Positions 18,884-32,300 are shown, counted from the stretch's first letter. The stretch is DNA of 64,000 nt from Microglena sp. YARC (GCA_022414725.1 CM039462.1:43929053-43993052); one strand, 5' to 3'. The notes: a model not told the origin generated them from the letters alone. Made by a program: numbers and translations.

Positions 18884-19300
18884 AGTGGAGTGGAGTGGCG
18901 TGGCGTGGCGTGGCGTGGCGTGGCGTGGCGTGGCGTGGCGTGGCGTGGCGTGGCGTGGCGTGGCGTGGCGTGGCGAGGCGTGGCGTGGCGTGGCGTGGCG
19001 TGGCGTGGCGTGGCGTGGCGTGGCGTGGCGTGGCGTGGCGTGGCGTGGCGTGGCGTGGCGTGGCGTGGCGTGGCGTGGCGTGGCGTGGCGTGGCGTGGCG
19101 TGGCGTGGCGTGGCGTGGCGTGGCGTGGCGTGGCGTGGCGTGGCGTGGCGTGGCGTGGCGTGGCGTGGCGTGGCGTGGCGTGGCGTGGCGTGGAGTGGCG
19201 TGGAGTGGCGTGGAGTGGAGTGGAGTGGAGTGGCGTGGAGTGGAGTGGAGTGGAGTGGAGTGGAGTGGAGTGGAGTGGAGTGGAGTGGAGTGGAGTGGAA
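18884..19300. repeat. TGGCG/TGGAG pentanucleotide satellite
   Basis: About 80 units: TGGAG at both edges and TGGCG in the middle. About 370 bp upstream of the minus-strand first exon at 18513. Long open frames on both strands are artefacts of the 5-base period. Confidence 0.9.
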
Positions 19301-20740
19301 GTCAAGAGGTCAAGTCAGTGCCGCGCTCCTCAAGGGCCTCATCGCTCCTAGTCGGAGTTAGTCCTCGTATAGCCCAGCCAGCCAGGCAGGTGGGACCGAA
19401 AGAGACAACTCCCTGACAAATGCTGCCTTGAATACGCCATTCCGAAGACGCAGCAGCAAAGCAGCTCGGCCAAAGTTGGCGCATGCGACGGACCTATTTG
19501 TTGTCCAAGGTTGCATCAACAAAAGGCAGGCCCAAGCTCAACCGCCACAACTGACACTAACCTCGAAAGCTAAAAAACTCGATACATTATACGGTTGCAT
19601 GCGTTCGCCTTTGCATGCGCTTCCATCGTATTAAATTGATTTTTTCGTGGGGGTCGAAAAGCACTCCGAACCGCACTACCTTGATCGTGTAGCAGACGAT
19701 GACCCTGTAGTCTTCTGGTGATGCGCTGTTACTCACTTTAAGTTCGAGCTTGGGACGTCATTGAATAAGTCTACCATACTGCCGAGTAGCAGCTAGCTCT
19801 TCGATCAGGCGCGCTAGCTGACAGCTACAAATCGTTGTTTACTCTCAACCAGTGGTGATGTTCTTACCTTGGCGAGAGTGAAAGACGAGGCCGCTTGGAG
19901 AGACTATGGGACCACTCCTGACACGACAATAAAAGGGCGCGCGCTGGTGTGCAGGCGTGGCTTAAGAAATGGAAAACTGAACTGCGAGTTCCGCAATCCG
20001 AGGAGAAGGTTTTGCTTGCAAGGTTTCAGGGGATGAGTGAATCTCCGTGTACGGTGTGAGATATGGCGGTTAGATATGGCAGAACACTTGTGGAATCGAT
20101 CAACCGCCATCGAATTGTGCCATCTATCATATTGCCTGAAGTTGAATTGTCAGAAACTGCGTGATCCTGCTTCTCGTTCCGACTGCTGCGGGTCGGTATG
20201 CCAGCCTGTAAGGGTTGGGAATGGCTGGCATGGTGCAAGTGTATGTCAAATGGGTGACCTCCTCAACTTCTACATCAAATTCACCTGGTTAGAATCTGCT
20301 GGGAGGATGCAATCTAATGATTTGCAACTTGTAAAGAGTTTCCAACTTGGATGAGACTCTGAAAACATGAGATATGTGCCATTTCAGGCACATTTTGGGT
20401 CAAATTATACGATATGTGCCAAATTCTATCTGAAACCCAGAACGGGAGGAATTGTCGTTTTCAAAAATGTTTTGCATCTTGGCCAAGGGTGTTTTAAGGC
20501 GAGCTTACAATTTTGGCTCAAAAAAAAGGAAAAAATGGTAACTTGTTTGCCCGATTTTCGTCTATTTGGGGCATGTTGAGGCCACTATTTGGAGGTGCTG
20601 GTTCAGGCGGAACCGGCATTTTTTTTGCGAAACTTCACCACGAGGGGGTCGACTGAAACTCTACAAAAAAATTACCCGGTTCCATTCGAACCAGTACCGG
20701 CTTAGAGACATGCCAAAACGTGTAACCAAATCTGGCCCTA
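19301..20740. other. No recognisable feature
   Basis: Mixed-composition sequence without exon-like blocks I could support. The longest frame (20037-20354, +) lacks splice borders, family motifs or a good start context. Confidence 0.3.
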
Positions 20741-20764
20741 GCTTAACCCCCACGGGGCGCGCCG

Positions 20765-21533
20765 TCGGCCATCCGCCCTATCGCTATCGGCCATCCAAAG
20801 GAGTGACCGACGTGCCAGCTCATAGGTCGTGCACCGCCACCTCATCACATTCATTTGCCGGCTCAAAGGCATATCTGTGGCGCCTGCGCAGGCGCTTGAG
20901 AAGTGGGCAGCAAGGGCCAAGGGGCGAGATACTCGCAACCTCGGAACTTTGAAAAATATTTGCCCAGTGATGCGAACAGCTTCCTTTCTTTCTTGCAAAA
21001 TCTGCAAATTTGCGCTCAATTGATTCTCAGCTCTGACCCGTGTTTAGCATCAGCGCCACCTCCCTCACCCAGTGACTCCATAACTCGCATGCTATCAAAC
21101 ACATTCAAACTCATTCAAACTCATTCCAACAAAAGAAGTTCACGAGGCGAGGCGTAGTATGCTCTGCTGGCTTATTATAGCTGAACGAGGCTGTGAACGA
21201 AGCCTATCCATGATCGAGTTTCAGACGTGTAAGTGGGGGTGTGCACTGCTCGAAACGAGGCTGAGAACGAGGCTCCTGCACCCCCGCCAGGAAACGAAGC
21301 TTCGGCAGCAGAATTGTGCAAGAAAGAGAGGAAGCTGTTCGCATCAATGGGCATATATTTTTCGAAATTCCGAGGTTGCGAGTATCTCGCCCCATGCTGC
21401 CCATGTCTCAAGCGATGAGGTGGCGTTGTACAACCTTCGAGCCGGCAAATCAATGTGATTAGGTGGCGGTGCACGACAATGAGCTGGCACGTCGGTCACT
21501 CCTTTGGATGGCCGATAGGGCGGATGGCCACCG
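20765..21533. mobile_element. Long inverted-repeat element
   Basis: 20765-21010 and about 21300-21533 are inverted copies of roughly 240 bp at about 85% identity (GGCCATCCGCCCTATCG at the outer ends, TCCAAAGGAGTGACCGACGT just inside, GAGATACTCGCAACCTCGG deeper). About 290 bp separate them. No transposase frame and no target duplication seen; a fold-back element or a local inverted duplication. Confidence 0.5.
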
Positions 21534-22317
21534 GCTCACCGCTTCCACAGTGGAAGGATTTCCTCCCCCATCGACAGGTCTCACTGGGCGATAGACCTCA
21601 CAAGCTTGCTGGTGTTGGAAGTTATACTGGGAACTAATGGAAACTACTCTCGACCACCAAGGAAGGTGTGCTATGAACTAGAATGATGCCTAAGCCTATT
21701 TTTGCGTTGCTCAAATACGAGTTGGCGAGAAAAGCGGAATTAGTTGACTGGGCATTTGTTCCAACGTTGTACTAATGCTACAAGATCGAAAAGAGTTTTA
21801 GAAGGAATCCGAATATATTTTGAAAGGAATTGGCGCCCCGAATTCTGCGTCATTGCTGCTAATTAGCTACTTGTCCCCTGCCACAGTTCTCTCGGGCTAC
21901 TTTTTACGGGTTCTCACTGGTTCTTAGCTTCAATATGGCTGGTAGTTTAATGCCCTTCTTTTAGTCGCCAGACGGCCGAAACGAGAAAGTAAATAACAGC
22001 GATTGTTCGTTATCGCCTCCTCCGCCTGCCTACCGATTTTGAGGCGAAAGTAAATTAGGTGAAATCCACTACAATGAAGGAACATCATATTCGTGTATTC
22101 GTGCGGGCACGGAGCACCCGCGGTGTTCGGTTGTTCTGGCCAGACTGGCGCAACTTGCAACAGTTACATTTACAACGGTTATACGTACGACGTTTTACAT
22201 AACACATCGGTAGAGGGATAACTGCTTGGCAGTACTTACCCAACTTCTGCGCCTTCGCCATTCGTATATTTTCATCTCCCTTTGCTGTGTCTGACACATT
22301 TGATTGGAACTGGCCAC
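21534..22317. other. No recognisable feature
   Basis: Intergenic sequence. Minus-strand frames at 21930-22297 are open but show no motif; I examined them for a transposase and found none. Confidence 0.3.
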
Positions 22318-22552
22318 TAACAGCTTGTTTCCAACCAGTTGGAGGTCCGGTTAAGGATTGTGTTTCGGAGGGTTTAGACTCGACCTCTAACCGGACCCTT
22401 AACTGGTTGGAAACATTCCACCAGTTGAGCAGTCTTTTGCATCTGGCCAGGTCATCTCAAAATGGATCAACGTGTCAAATGCGCAGCGCAGCACTTCCTC
22501 GCTATCCAGACGCTGATTTCAGCGTTTATCCCGCTCCTTGCTGATGCTGCTG

Positions 22553-22584
<32 letters not shown>

Positions 22585-23119
22585 GCTGTTGCAGCCGATG
22601 CACCTCAAATTGGCGTAGTTCTTCCTGCTGGCGCGGGTCCAGATCTAGAACACGCATCTGCGCCTGCCCTGTGGTGTATGAGGAAAACGTGTTGTCCGAT
22701 TGGGGAATCTCATGGTTGTATCCGTATGATACACCACATGCCCCTCAGGAAGATCAGTCGAAAATTGCGTGGCAGGGACGGTGCCCTGCTGCTGCGAATC
22801 CATCTTGGTGAAACCGTGCGATCAATGATGAGTGTCCGAAAAAGAAAGAAAGGATGCGGCACTCCAAAGCAGCATGATTTTTAAGAGGCGCGCGCCAATT
22901 TCGTGACGTCACCAGATCTAATGCAACAACCGAATTTAACCGCCCCTCAACTTTCTTCAACGGCGGGGGGGGGGGGTGCGCCGTTGAACCAACCGGGGCA
23001 GTTGGTCTTTAACCGGACCTCAACTTTTTGTGTTTCCGACCAAACACCGGTTAGCGCCGAAAATAACGAATTTAACCGCCGCTCAACCGGACCTCCAACT
23101 GGTTGGAAACAAGCTGTAA
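22318..23119. mobile_element. PIF/Harbinger-like non-autonomous element
   Basis: Inverted repeats of about 34 bp (CAGCTTGTTTCCAACCAGTT... at 22321 and its complement ending 23116) flanked by TAA on both sides (22318-22320, 23117-23119), the 3-bp TWA duplication typical of PIF/Harbinger. A second fold (GTTTCCAACCAGTT / AACTGGTTGGAAAC) lies within the left arm at 22328-22410, and the right part repeats AACCGGACCTC words. It carries a minus-strand coding fragment. Confidence 0.6.
22526..22803 (-). pseudogene. Glutamine-rich coding fragment inside the element
   Basis: On the minus strand an ATG in good context (CCAAGATGG) at 22803 begins MDSQQQGTVPATQFSTDLPE. After about 20-25 codons the protein-like reading moves to another frame: SYGYNHEIPQSDNTFSSYTT, then LDLDPRQQEELRQFEVHRLQ and a poly-Q tail ending QQGAG and TAA at 22526-22528. 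One indel or a missed intron would reconcile them. No transposase or Myb motif is visible, so the role is unknown. About 92 codons in total. Confidence 0.4.
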
Positions 23120-23551
23120 AACGTAGACAAAGCTTTTTTTCTTCAATCCGCACGGCCGTTTCAGCCATGCCGTGCAATCATTGCGACTCCTATGTCGGGA
23201 CTTTAGAGGTGAGACGGCGAACATGAAGATCAGGAGGATTTGTCCGGATGCGACCTCTTCAAGTTTGCATTGCATTCGGCTCCGCGTTCGATATTGGACA
23301 ACAGGCCGAAGACCTTCGCGGTCGTTTCGGCAAGAACTGACCAGCCAGCTTATGCCTGTACCCATCGGGGGGAGGGATTCCAGGGTTCTCTACGCTCCAT
23401 TCGATATAACGGCTAGCCTGGCGCTGGAAATATTCTCATTCTCCTGCTAACTGTTTAATAGCCCGCAGTTCCTTACTTACGCAGTCTCCTCCTAACTGCT
23501 CCATGACCCGAAGTTCCTGTCCTAACTCCACGACGTTCTTCCTGAATGCAG
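23120..23551. other. Upstream flank with short tandem
   Basis: No gene seen to about 23430. From 23436 to 23551 a degenerate tandem of CTCCTGCTAACTG ... CCCGCAGTTCCT units precedes the acceptor at 23551, again placing small duplications at a splice acceptor. Confidence 0.45.
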
Positions 23552-24753
23552 GGACATTCTGACGTGCGCGACAAGCTATTGGCCCTGGCCGCGACAGAGC
23601 CCACCCTGGATGCAGTCTGCGATGCATTATCGGCGTCTTTGCCCTCAGTACTCAGCCTTTGCCACTGCCGGGAATGCAGAGGCATCGACAGGTAACAACA
23701 CTCGGGCACGGGGGTGATCATGGACGCATGCAGCATATCCTTGGGGTACTGCATGTATGTATGATGCTGGTTGCATTTGCATTGTGCTCTCCAGGCCTCC
23801 ACTTAAGCCCCCCCTCATAACCCCCCCCCTTGGCACCAAGCAGTGGGCACATCTGTAGTCCAATCTGGCACCAAAACAATGCAACCAGCAGCAGCTGTAC
23901 CACCACCACCCCCACCACATGTGCCCTCATGGTGCTAGAGGCCCATGATCACCACTATCAATAGAAAGAGGAAACATGCTTTTGTTATTGATATGATCAA
24001 TGCCTCCCAGTGATCATTTCTGATGTGTTAAACCTTGTCGCCTGTTGGATATCTCCGATAACACCATGGTGCCATCCACTCTATGGATGACCACGATTCC
24101 CTCCTCAGTCCAAGTCCACGAAAGCCAAACAGGCAGAGACCAGGGCTTTTCTTTTCAGACGAGCAGCAGCTTCTCAGCAGCTCCCCTGCTTGCCTACCCA
24201 ACCAAACCAAACACAGTCTTTCAAACCTAGACACAGATGTCATGAGTAATCTGGACGGTTGAAATCTTGGTGCGTATCGCAGTGGATGAGTCAGGTAGCT
24301 ACCTAGAAGCTGCTGCTCGTAGACGAAAAGTAAAGCACTGACAGAGTTGGAAACCTTGGCAGCCTTCTCAATCCAAGGCTTCATGCATGAGCCTTGCTTT
24401 GCTCTACTTTGACCATATCTTTTTGTCCAGCTTCAACAACAGCTGAGCAACAGCTTCTAGGCAGCTCCCTTGGCTGGCTTTTCAGCAAAATCTTACACCA
24501 CCTACAGCACCTTGAAGCTCACTCAATTGGCTACCCAGGACTCCTGAAATGTTTGGGTTTGGCACAGTGGCTGGCCCAGGGAGCTGCCTAGAAGCTGCTA
24601 AGAAAAGCCGAAAAGGAAATCCCTGCTTTTGAGTGGCCATGATCGATTGAAGAAGAATCACTGTAGTCGCGTTCAAGGTCTTGATCACTAAGTCCCTCTT
24701 GACTCCGTCAAGCTGCGGGCACATTTGGAGTCCAGTAGGGCACCAGGGAAATG

Positions 24754-24802
<49 letters not shown>

Positions 24803-26307
24803 TATCATCACATGCACACGCATGTCCTCAGCCATGCTTCCGCACCCACAGCAGCCTGATTACTTGCACAGGCATGTTAATGGCCATGATACGATTGGTC
24901 TAGTGGTACACCAAATCGCTTAAATGAAGCAGGGTCTGGGGTTCGATTCTTCCTACGGTCACCCTGAGCGTTCCAGGTCGTTGTCAACCACGATGGTAGC
25001 TTGTCCAGTTGAGGTGGTAGACCGTTCTCTACCCGCGAACGATGGGTTGCTCACCGTCTTCCATTTCCAAGTTCCCCCTAGTGATACCCACAGAAACCAG
25101 GGAGCATGCTAAGCCGATTAGACAGTTTAGAGACTTGCCCAGGTCATGTAAAGCTGAACGTCCAATCAAGCGCATCCACTGTGTGCTGGGAGTTGGGTCC
25201 CCTGCGAGCTAGGCTGACCAGAAAGGTCCTTGTTGGGCCATGGTAAATGCTGGTCTCCCACGTGCGGATCCCTCCCTGCCTCCGCAGCGTGTGGTGCAAG
25301 CAGCAAAACTAAACAAGTCTAATGCAGCAACTCAAGCGACGCGGAAAATTGGCGGAGTGTGTTGGCAACGGAACTACAGGTGGCAACGGACCGGAGCTGA
25401 CCAAAGCCGGTTAGTTATTATGAGACAGTTGGCTGACGGGTCAGGCTTCAAGTTTTCAGACGAACGCACAGACGGACAACGGGGCGAATCTGGAGGCTCC
25501 CGCCCCCCGGGAGAGGGGGCTCCGCCAACAAATGCATCCATTCAAACTCAGGAATGGTGCTAGTGACTAACTGCTTGTTTACATCCCTTCCCTCCCTATT
25601 TAGGACCTTGGTTGAGGAAATTGGGGACATGCATCCATTCAAACTCAGGAACGGTGCTAGTGACTAACTGCTTGTCTACATCCCTCCCCTCCCTATTGAG
25701 GATCTTGGTTGATGATATTGGGGACATGCATCCATTCAAACTCCAAATACGTTCTAGTGACTAACTGCTTGTCTACCTCCCTTCCCTCCCTATTTAGGAC
25801 CTTGGTCGAGGAGATCGGGGACATGTGTGGTCTGGAGTCTATAGTCACCTGTCTCACAATCTGCGGCGATGCCTTCGCAGCAGGGGAGCTGGTATCGGAA
25901 TCGCATCTGTCTGCCTTCACCTTGACGTTGTCAGTCCTCCACTCCCTATGCTTTGTCAGCGTGGCTAATATCATCAGGCTAGACACACCTGAAGCCGTAG
26001 CTGCTATCAAGAAAAGTGCGCAGTTGTTTTTTAGTTATGAAAGGAATTTCTCCCCAGGAGGGGGGCCTCCCGACTTATAGGGTTTAGGGCTTAGGTTTTA
26101 AACTCAAATCAGCAATGCCAAGGATTCAGCTCGAATGTTGTTGCCACTCCTGCTCCTGTTGCCCTCATGCACATTCTAAGTATGATTAATATAAGTGTGC
26201 AGTTGCTGATTATGAGTGTGGTGTCGTGAGCTCACTTAAGTCATTTTGTCATCCTGTATCCTTTTGCCACCCTACACGTTCTTCACATCATTAAGAAGTG
26301 TATTTAA

Positions 26308-26348
<41 letters not shown>

Positions 26349-29300
26349 ACAGATGTACCACCATCACTGTCTCACAAGCAAACTGTCACTCACACATTCA
26401 ACTACACATAGACACAAATACATGTACATGATCAAACACGATCAAGTTCATACACGCACTCACGCACAAGCACATGCACACAAACAGACCCTCAGAGTTT
26501 GCCCCCGCCTGCCTGCAGCTCTGTAATCTAAACCCTAAACACTCAACCCCGCCCGCCTGCCTGCAGCACTGGAACCTAAACCCTAAACCTTAAACCTTGC
26601 TGGCCAGCCTGCAGCACTTGAACCTGAGCCCTAAACCTTAAACCCCGCTGGCCTGCCTGCAGCACTTGAACCTGAGCCCCAAACCTAAAAACCCGCCCGC
26701 CCGCCTGCCTGCAGCACTGGAATCTAAACCCTAAACCCCGCCCGCCCGCCCGCCTGCAGCACTTGAACCTAAACCCTAAACCCTGAACCCCACCTGCCTG
26801 CCTGCCTGCAGCACTGGATACGTGTCTGAAAGCGCCCCAGAAGGTGCCACTGTCTATCATGGACAACGCCCTTGTGCTCATCACTGTGCTTGCCGTCAAC
26901 GGCAACTCCTACGAGCCAAGCCTGCTGCTCTACACCATGACTGTGGCCACCTCCATTGGCCAACTACCCCCAGTGAATCACCCCCCCAGCCCCGGCAACA
27001 ACACCAACAACACTGCCAGCACTGACAGCAGTGGCAAGTCCCCCACGGATGTCAACTCACTCACGAGGACAGTCTCATCCGAGGACTTGGCGAACACCGC
27101 GGTGTGGGCGCTCGGCCACGCGGTGTCTGACGGTTTGCAGCATCACGCGGAAGCTTTGCATTCGGACTCCGAGACCTTTCTGCAGATGAGGGACCTCCTG
27201 ACTGAGACCATGGGGCAAATGAAGGAGCTCCTGGCTGCACAGGCCACGCAGATGGTGACACTCCACCTGGTCCGCCAGGCGCAGAACCCCAAGGTGAGCC
27301 TCTTGATAAATAAATAAATAAATACCCAGTACGCCTTATTACGTGGTGTGAGGTTCAGGGCACCAGCCTGTTTGCTTTCACTGAGGCCAACCCCATGGTG
27401 AGCCTCTTGATAAATACATAAATAAATACACAGTGTGCCTTATTACGAGGTGTGTGGGGGGCAGCCTGTTTGCTTTCACAGAGGCCAACCACCAAGTGAG
27501 CCTCTTGACAAATAAATAAATAATCCGCCTTATTACGAGGTGTGTGGGGGCCAGCCTGTTTGCTTTCACTGGGGCCAACCACCAATTGAGCCGCTTGCAA
27601 ATGCTGTGATGATGGTATCAGTGGTGATGGTTACATAGGTGATGGTTACATGGGTGATGGAAGCTGTGAACCAGGTGCAGAACCCCCATGTGAGTCGCTT
27701 GCAAATGCTGTGATGATGGTATCAGTGGTTGCACAGGCTTTGCAGATGGTGACACTCCACCTGGTCCGCCAGGCGCAGAACCCCCAAGTGAGCCTCGAAA
27801 ACTTCATCTTCTACATATCTATTACTACAAGCAAATTACGTGTTCTCTCCTCTACCACAGGACCGCTCCTGAACATTGCCTCAATTTCTTCATTTTCTTA
27901 TTTGGTCTTGGCTCACTCGAATAGATGAGAAGGCACATGGATCATCATACCAATAACTCCAAGTACGTGTTTTGGGGCAAAAAAGCTAATTGTGTGTTAT
28001 GGGGCCAAAAAGCTAATTGCATATTATGGGGCAAAAAAAGCTAATTACGTGTTTTCTCCTCTACCACAGGACTGTCCGCTCCTGTAGCACTGCCACGATT
28101 ACTTCATCTTCTTATTTGGTCTTGTGATCTCTCCTCTACCGCCTGACTTCATATAAATTACTAGAAGCTAATTGCGTGTTCTCTCCTTCACCACAGGACC
28201 GTCCGCTCCTGTAGCACTGCCACGATTACTTCATCTTCTTATCTGGTCTCGTGATCTCTCCTCTACCACCTGATTACATATCAATTTCTGTAGGCTAATT
28301 ACGTGTTCTGTCCTCTACCACAGGACCGTCCGCTCTTGAAGCATTGCCTCGATTTCTTCGTCTTCCTCGCCTCGCCTATGCTCATGCCCTGGTGGGAGGG
28401 CAGTAATCCGTGCGGAGATATGCTCCCTGAAGTAAGTGAGCTGTGGTGGTGGTGGTAGTTGTGGTGTGGTGGTGGCGGTGTAGTGGTGGTGGTGGTAGCG
28501 GTGCTGCGGCCCTGGTGGAAGGGCAGCGATTCATGCAGAGATATGCTCCCTGAAGTAAGTGAGCTGTGGTGGTAGTGGTGGTGGTGGTAGTTGTGGTGTG
28601 GTGGTGGCGGTGTAGTGGTGGTGGTGGTAGCAGTGCTGAGGCCCTGGTGGGAGGGCAGCGATTCATGCAGAGATATGCTCCCTGAGGTAAGTGAGCTGTG
28701 GTAGTGGTGGTGGTAGTTGTTGTAGTGGTGGTGTTAGTGGAGCTGTGGTGTGGTGGCAGTGGTGGTGGTGTTAGTGGTGGTGGTGCTAGTGATGCAGATG
28801 CCCTGGTGGGAGGGCAGCAATCCATGCAGAGAAATGCTCCCTGAGGTAAGCCAGCCCATTGCATTAAAATTCAATTTTTAATTCTGCACATCAGGTTATG
28901 AACGCCCTCAACAAAGTGGGCAAGTCCACCCACCTACCCGCCCTCAACGACCCCCCCCCCCCCAACCCTCACCCTTACCCCCCCCACCCCCCCCAACCCC
29001 TCTGCCCCCCCCACCCTCCCCCACCCACCACCACCACCACCACCCACCCACCCCACCACCCACCCACCCCACCAACACCACCCCACCACCCCACCAACAA
29101 CCCACCCACCCTCACCACCACCACCACCACCACTAACCCACCCTTACAATCAACATCAACCCACCTCTGGATTGCACATCAGGTAATGAACGCCCTCAAC
29201 CAAGTTGGCAAGTCACCACCCACCCACCCCCACCATCACCAACCCACCTCTGGATTGCACATCAGGTAATGAACGCCCTCAACCAAGTGGGCAAGTCCTC

Positions 29301-32300
29301 CGCCAGCACGTCCATCCATGCCTCAAACATGGCCGCCTTGTTCGCCCTCGTCAGCAGTGAGCCAGACATCAACCTACCAGGCTTCTCTGTCGTGGATTCC
29401 GTGCTCAGTGCAATGACATCGGTGTCCTCCTCCTTGGCAGGTATGGTAAATGCAGGGGAGGAAATAACATGCAAGAGCCCGAAAGAGCCCAAAACAGCCC
29501 TAAGTAGTAAGTAATAACCTGAAATAGCTGGAAACAAACCCACCAGGCTCCTCTATCGTGGATTTCGTGCTCAGTGCAATGACATCGGTGTCCTCCTCTC
29601 AATCTGGTATGGATAATGCAAGGGAGGAAATAGCCTGAAACAGCCAAAATAGCCTGAAATTGACTGAATTAGCCTGAAATATCTGAAATCAACCTATCAG
29701 GCTTTTCTGTCAACCTTGCAGCCATCCCCCAGGCCTATGTCTTGGGTCTCATACACACCACACACACACACCACACGCACCACACGCACCACACACACCA
29801 CACACCTCACACACACACCACCACACCACCACACGCACACCACACACCACCACACGCACACACACACACACACTACACACCACACACCACACACACTACA
29901 CACACCACACACCACACCCCTTGCAGCCATCCCCCAGGGCGAGGATGTGACCGCCCCTTGCATCATAGCGTGGAACGCCGCCGCCCAGACCCACGTCCTA
30001 GATGTCTCTCACCCACCACCCACCACACCCACCACACCCCTTGCAGCCACCCCCCAGGGCAAGGATGTAACCGCCCCTCGCATCATAGCGTGGAACGCCG
30101 CCGCCCAGGCCACGTCTTGGGTCTCTCACACACACCACACACACAAACTACACACACACACACAAACACACACAAACACACACGACACACACACCAAACA
30201 CCACCACACCCACCACACCCACCACACCCACCACACCCCTTGCAGCCATCCCCCAGGGCGAGGATGTGACCGCCCCTCGCATCATAGCGTGGAACGCCGC
30301 CGCCCAGGCTACGTCTTGGGTCTCTCACACACACCACACACACAAACTACACACACACACACAAACACACACAAACACACACGACACACACACCAAACAC
30401 CACCACACCCACCACACCACACACACCCACCACACCCCTTTGCAGCATCCCCCCAGGGCGAGGATGTGACCGCCCCTCGCATCATAGCGTGGAACGCCGC
30501 CGCCCAGGCCACGTCTTAGGTCTCTCACACACACCGCACACACAAACTACACACACACACACCAACACACACCAACACACACGACACACACACCAAACAC
30601 CACCAACACGCACACACACACACCACAACACCACACCCACACCCCTTGCAGCCATCCCCAGGGCGAGGATGTGACCGCCCCTCGCATCATAGCGTGGAAC
30701 GCCGCCGCCCAGGCCACGTTTTAGGTCTCTCACACACACCACACACACAAACTACACACACACACACACAACACACACCAAACACACACGACACACACAC
30801 AAACACCACCACACACACACACCACACCCCTTGCAGCCATCCCCCAGGGCGAGGATGTGACCGCCCCTCGCACCATAGCGTGGAACGCCGCCGCCCAGGC
30901 CACGTCTTAGGTCTCTCACACACACCGCACACACAAACTACAACACACACACACCAACACACACAACACACAACACAACACACACACACCACCACACACA
31001 CACACACACCCACACCACCCACACACCCCTTGCAGCCATCCCCCAGGGCGAGATGTGACGCCCCTCGATCATAGCGTGGAACGCCGCCTGCCACAGGCTA
31101 CGTCTTAGGCCTTATCTCTCCTGGGAGAGTACGCTCAGAGTAGGGGAGGGGACCCTAAAATGCAGACCCAGCTCTTTAGAACCGGCGCCAGAGGACTTAG
31201 TACGCATTGTGCACGAAGCTGTGGCATGCATTACTACGCACATGAGCAAGTGGAGGCAGCAGTGGCCTATTGTGCAAGTGGACCATGGGGCGTTGCCTTC
31301 CGGCAAAAGTTTGCAGACACGGCTTGCCTGTGCATGGTGTCGCATCAATTTGAAGGTAGGGGATGGGGGTGAAGGATGGGGGTGGGGGTGAAGGAATGTG
31401 GTATGCATTACTACGCACATGAGCAAGTGGAGGCAGCAGTGGCCTATTGTGCAAGTGGACCATGGGTCTTTGCCTTACGGCAAGTGCAGACAACGGCTGC
31501 CTGTGCAAGTGGTGTCGCATCGATTTGAAGGTAGGGGGTGGGGTTTGAAGGATGGGGTGGGGGTGAAGGAATGTGGATGCATTACTACACACATGAAGCA
31601 AGTGGAGGCAGTAGTAGCCTCTTTGTGCAAGTGGAAACCATGGGTCGTTTTGCCTTACTGCAAGTGCAGACACGGCTGCCTGTGCAATGGTGGGTCGCAT
31701 CGATTTGAAGTAGGGGGTGGGGTTGAAGGATGGGGGTGGGGGTGAAGGAATGTGGTATGCATTACTACACACATGAGCAAGTGGAGGCAGCAGTGGCCTA
31801 TTGTGCAAGTGGACCATGGGGGCTTTGCCTTATGGCAAGTGCAAGACACGGGCTGCCTGTGCATAGTGTCGCATCGATTTGAAGGTAGGGGGTGGGGATT
31901 GAAGGATGGGGGTGGGGTGGGGGTGAAGGAATGTGGTTATGCATTAACTACACACATGAGCAAGTGGAGGCAGCAGTGGCCTATTGTGGCAAGTGGACCA
32001 TGGGTCTTTGCCTTACGGCAAGTGCAGACACGGCTGCCTGTGCATGGTGTCGCATCGATTTGAAGGTAGGGGTGGGGGTGAAGGATGGGGGTGGGGGTGA
32101 AGGAATGCTGGTATGCATTACTACGCACATAGAGCAAGTGGGACGGCAGCAGTGGCCTATTGTGCAAGTGGACCATGGGCGTTGCCTTTCCGGCAAATGC
32201 AGACACGGCTTGCCTGTGCATGGTGTCGCATGTCGATTTGAAGGTAGGGGTGGGGGGTTGAAGGATGGGGTGTGGGTGAAGGAATGTGGTATGCATTACT

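Noticed and set aside
18817..19416. ~200-residue tryptophan/arginine-rich frames on both strands
   Set aside because: All frames are open through a 5-base satellite; not a gene.
22462..22884. A plus-strand alanine-rich 140-residue protein
   Set aside because: Its Ala run is the complement of the minus-strand CAG poly-Q tract, and the minus reading is more protein-like.
29716..30519. A single 267-codon protein through the exon e array
   Set aside because: It reads CA-rich intron filler as His/Thr; acceptors before each exon copy argue for splicing instead.
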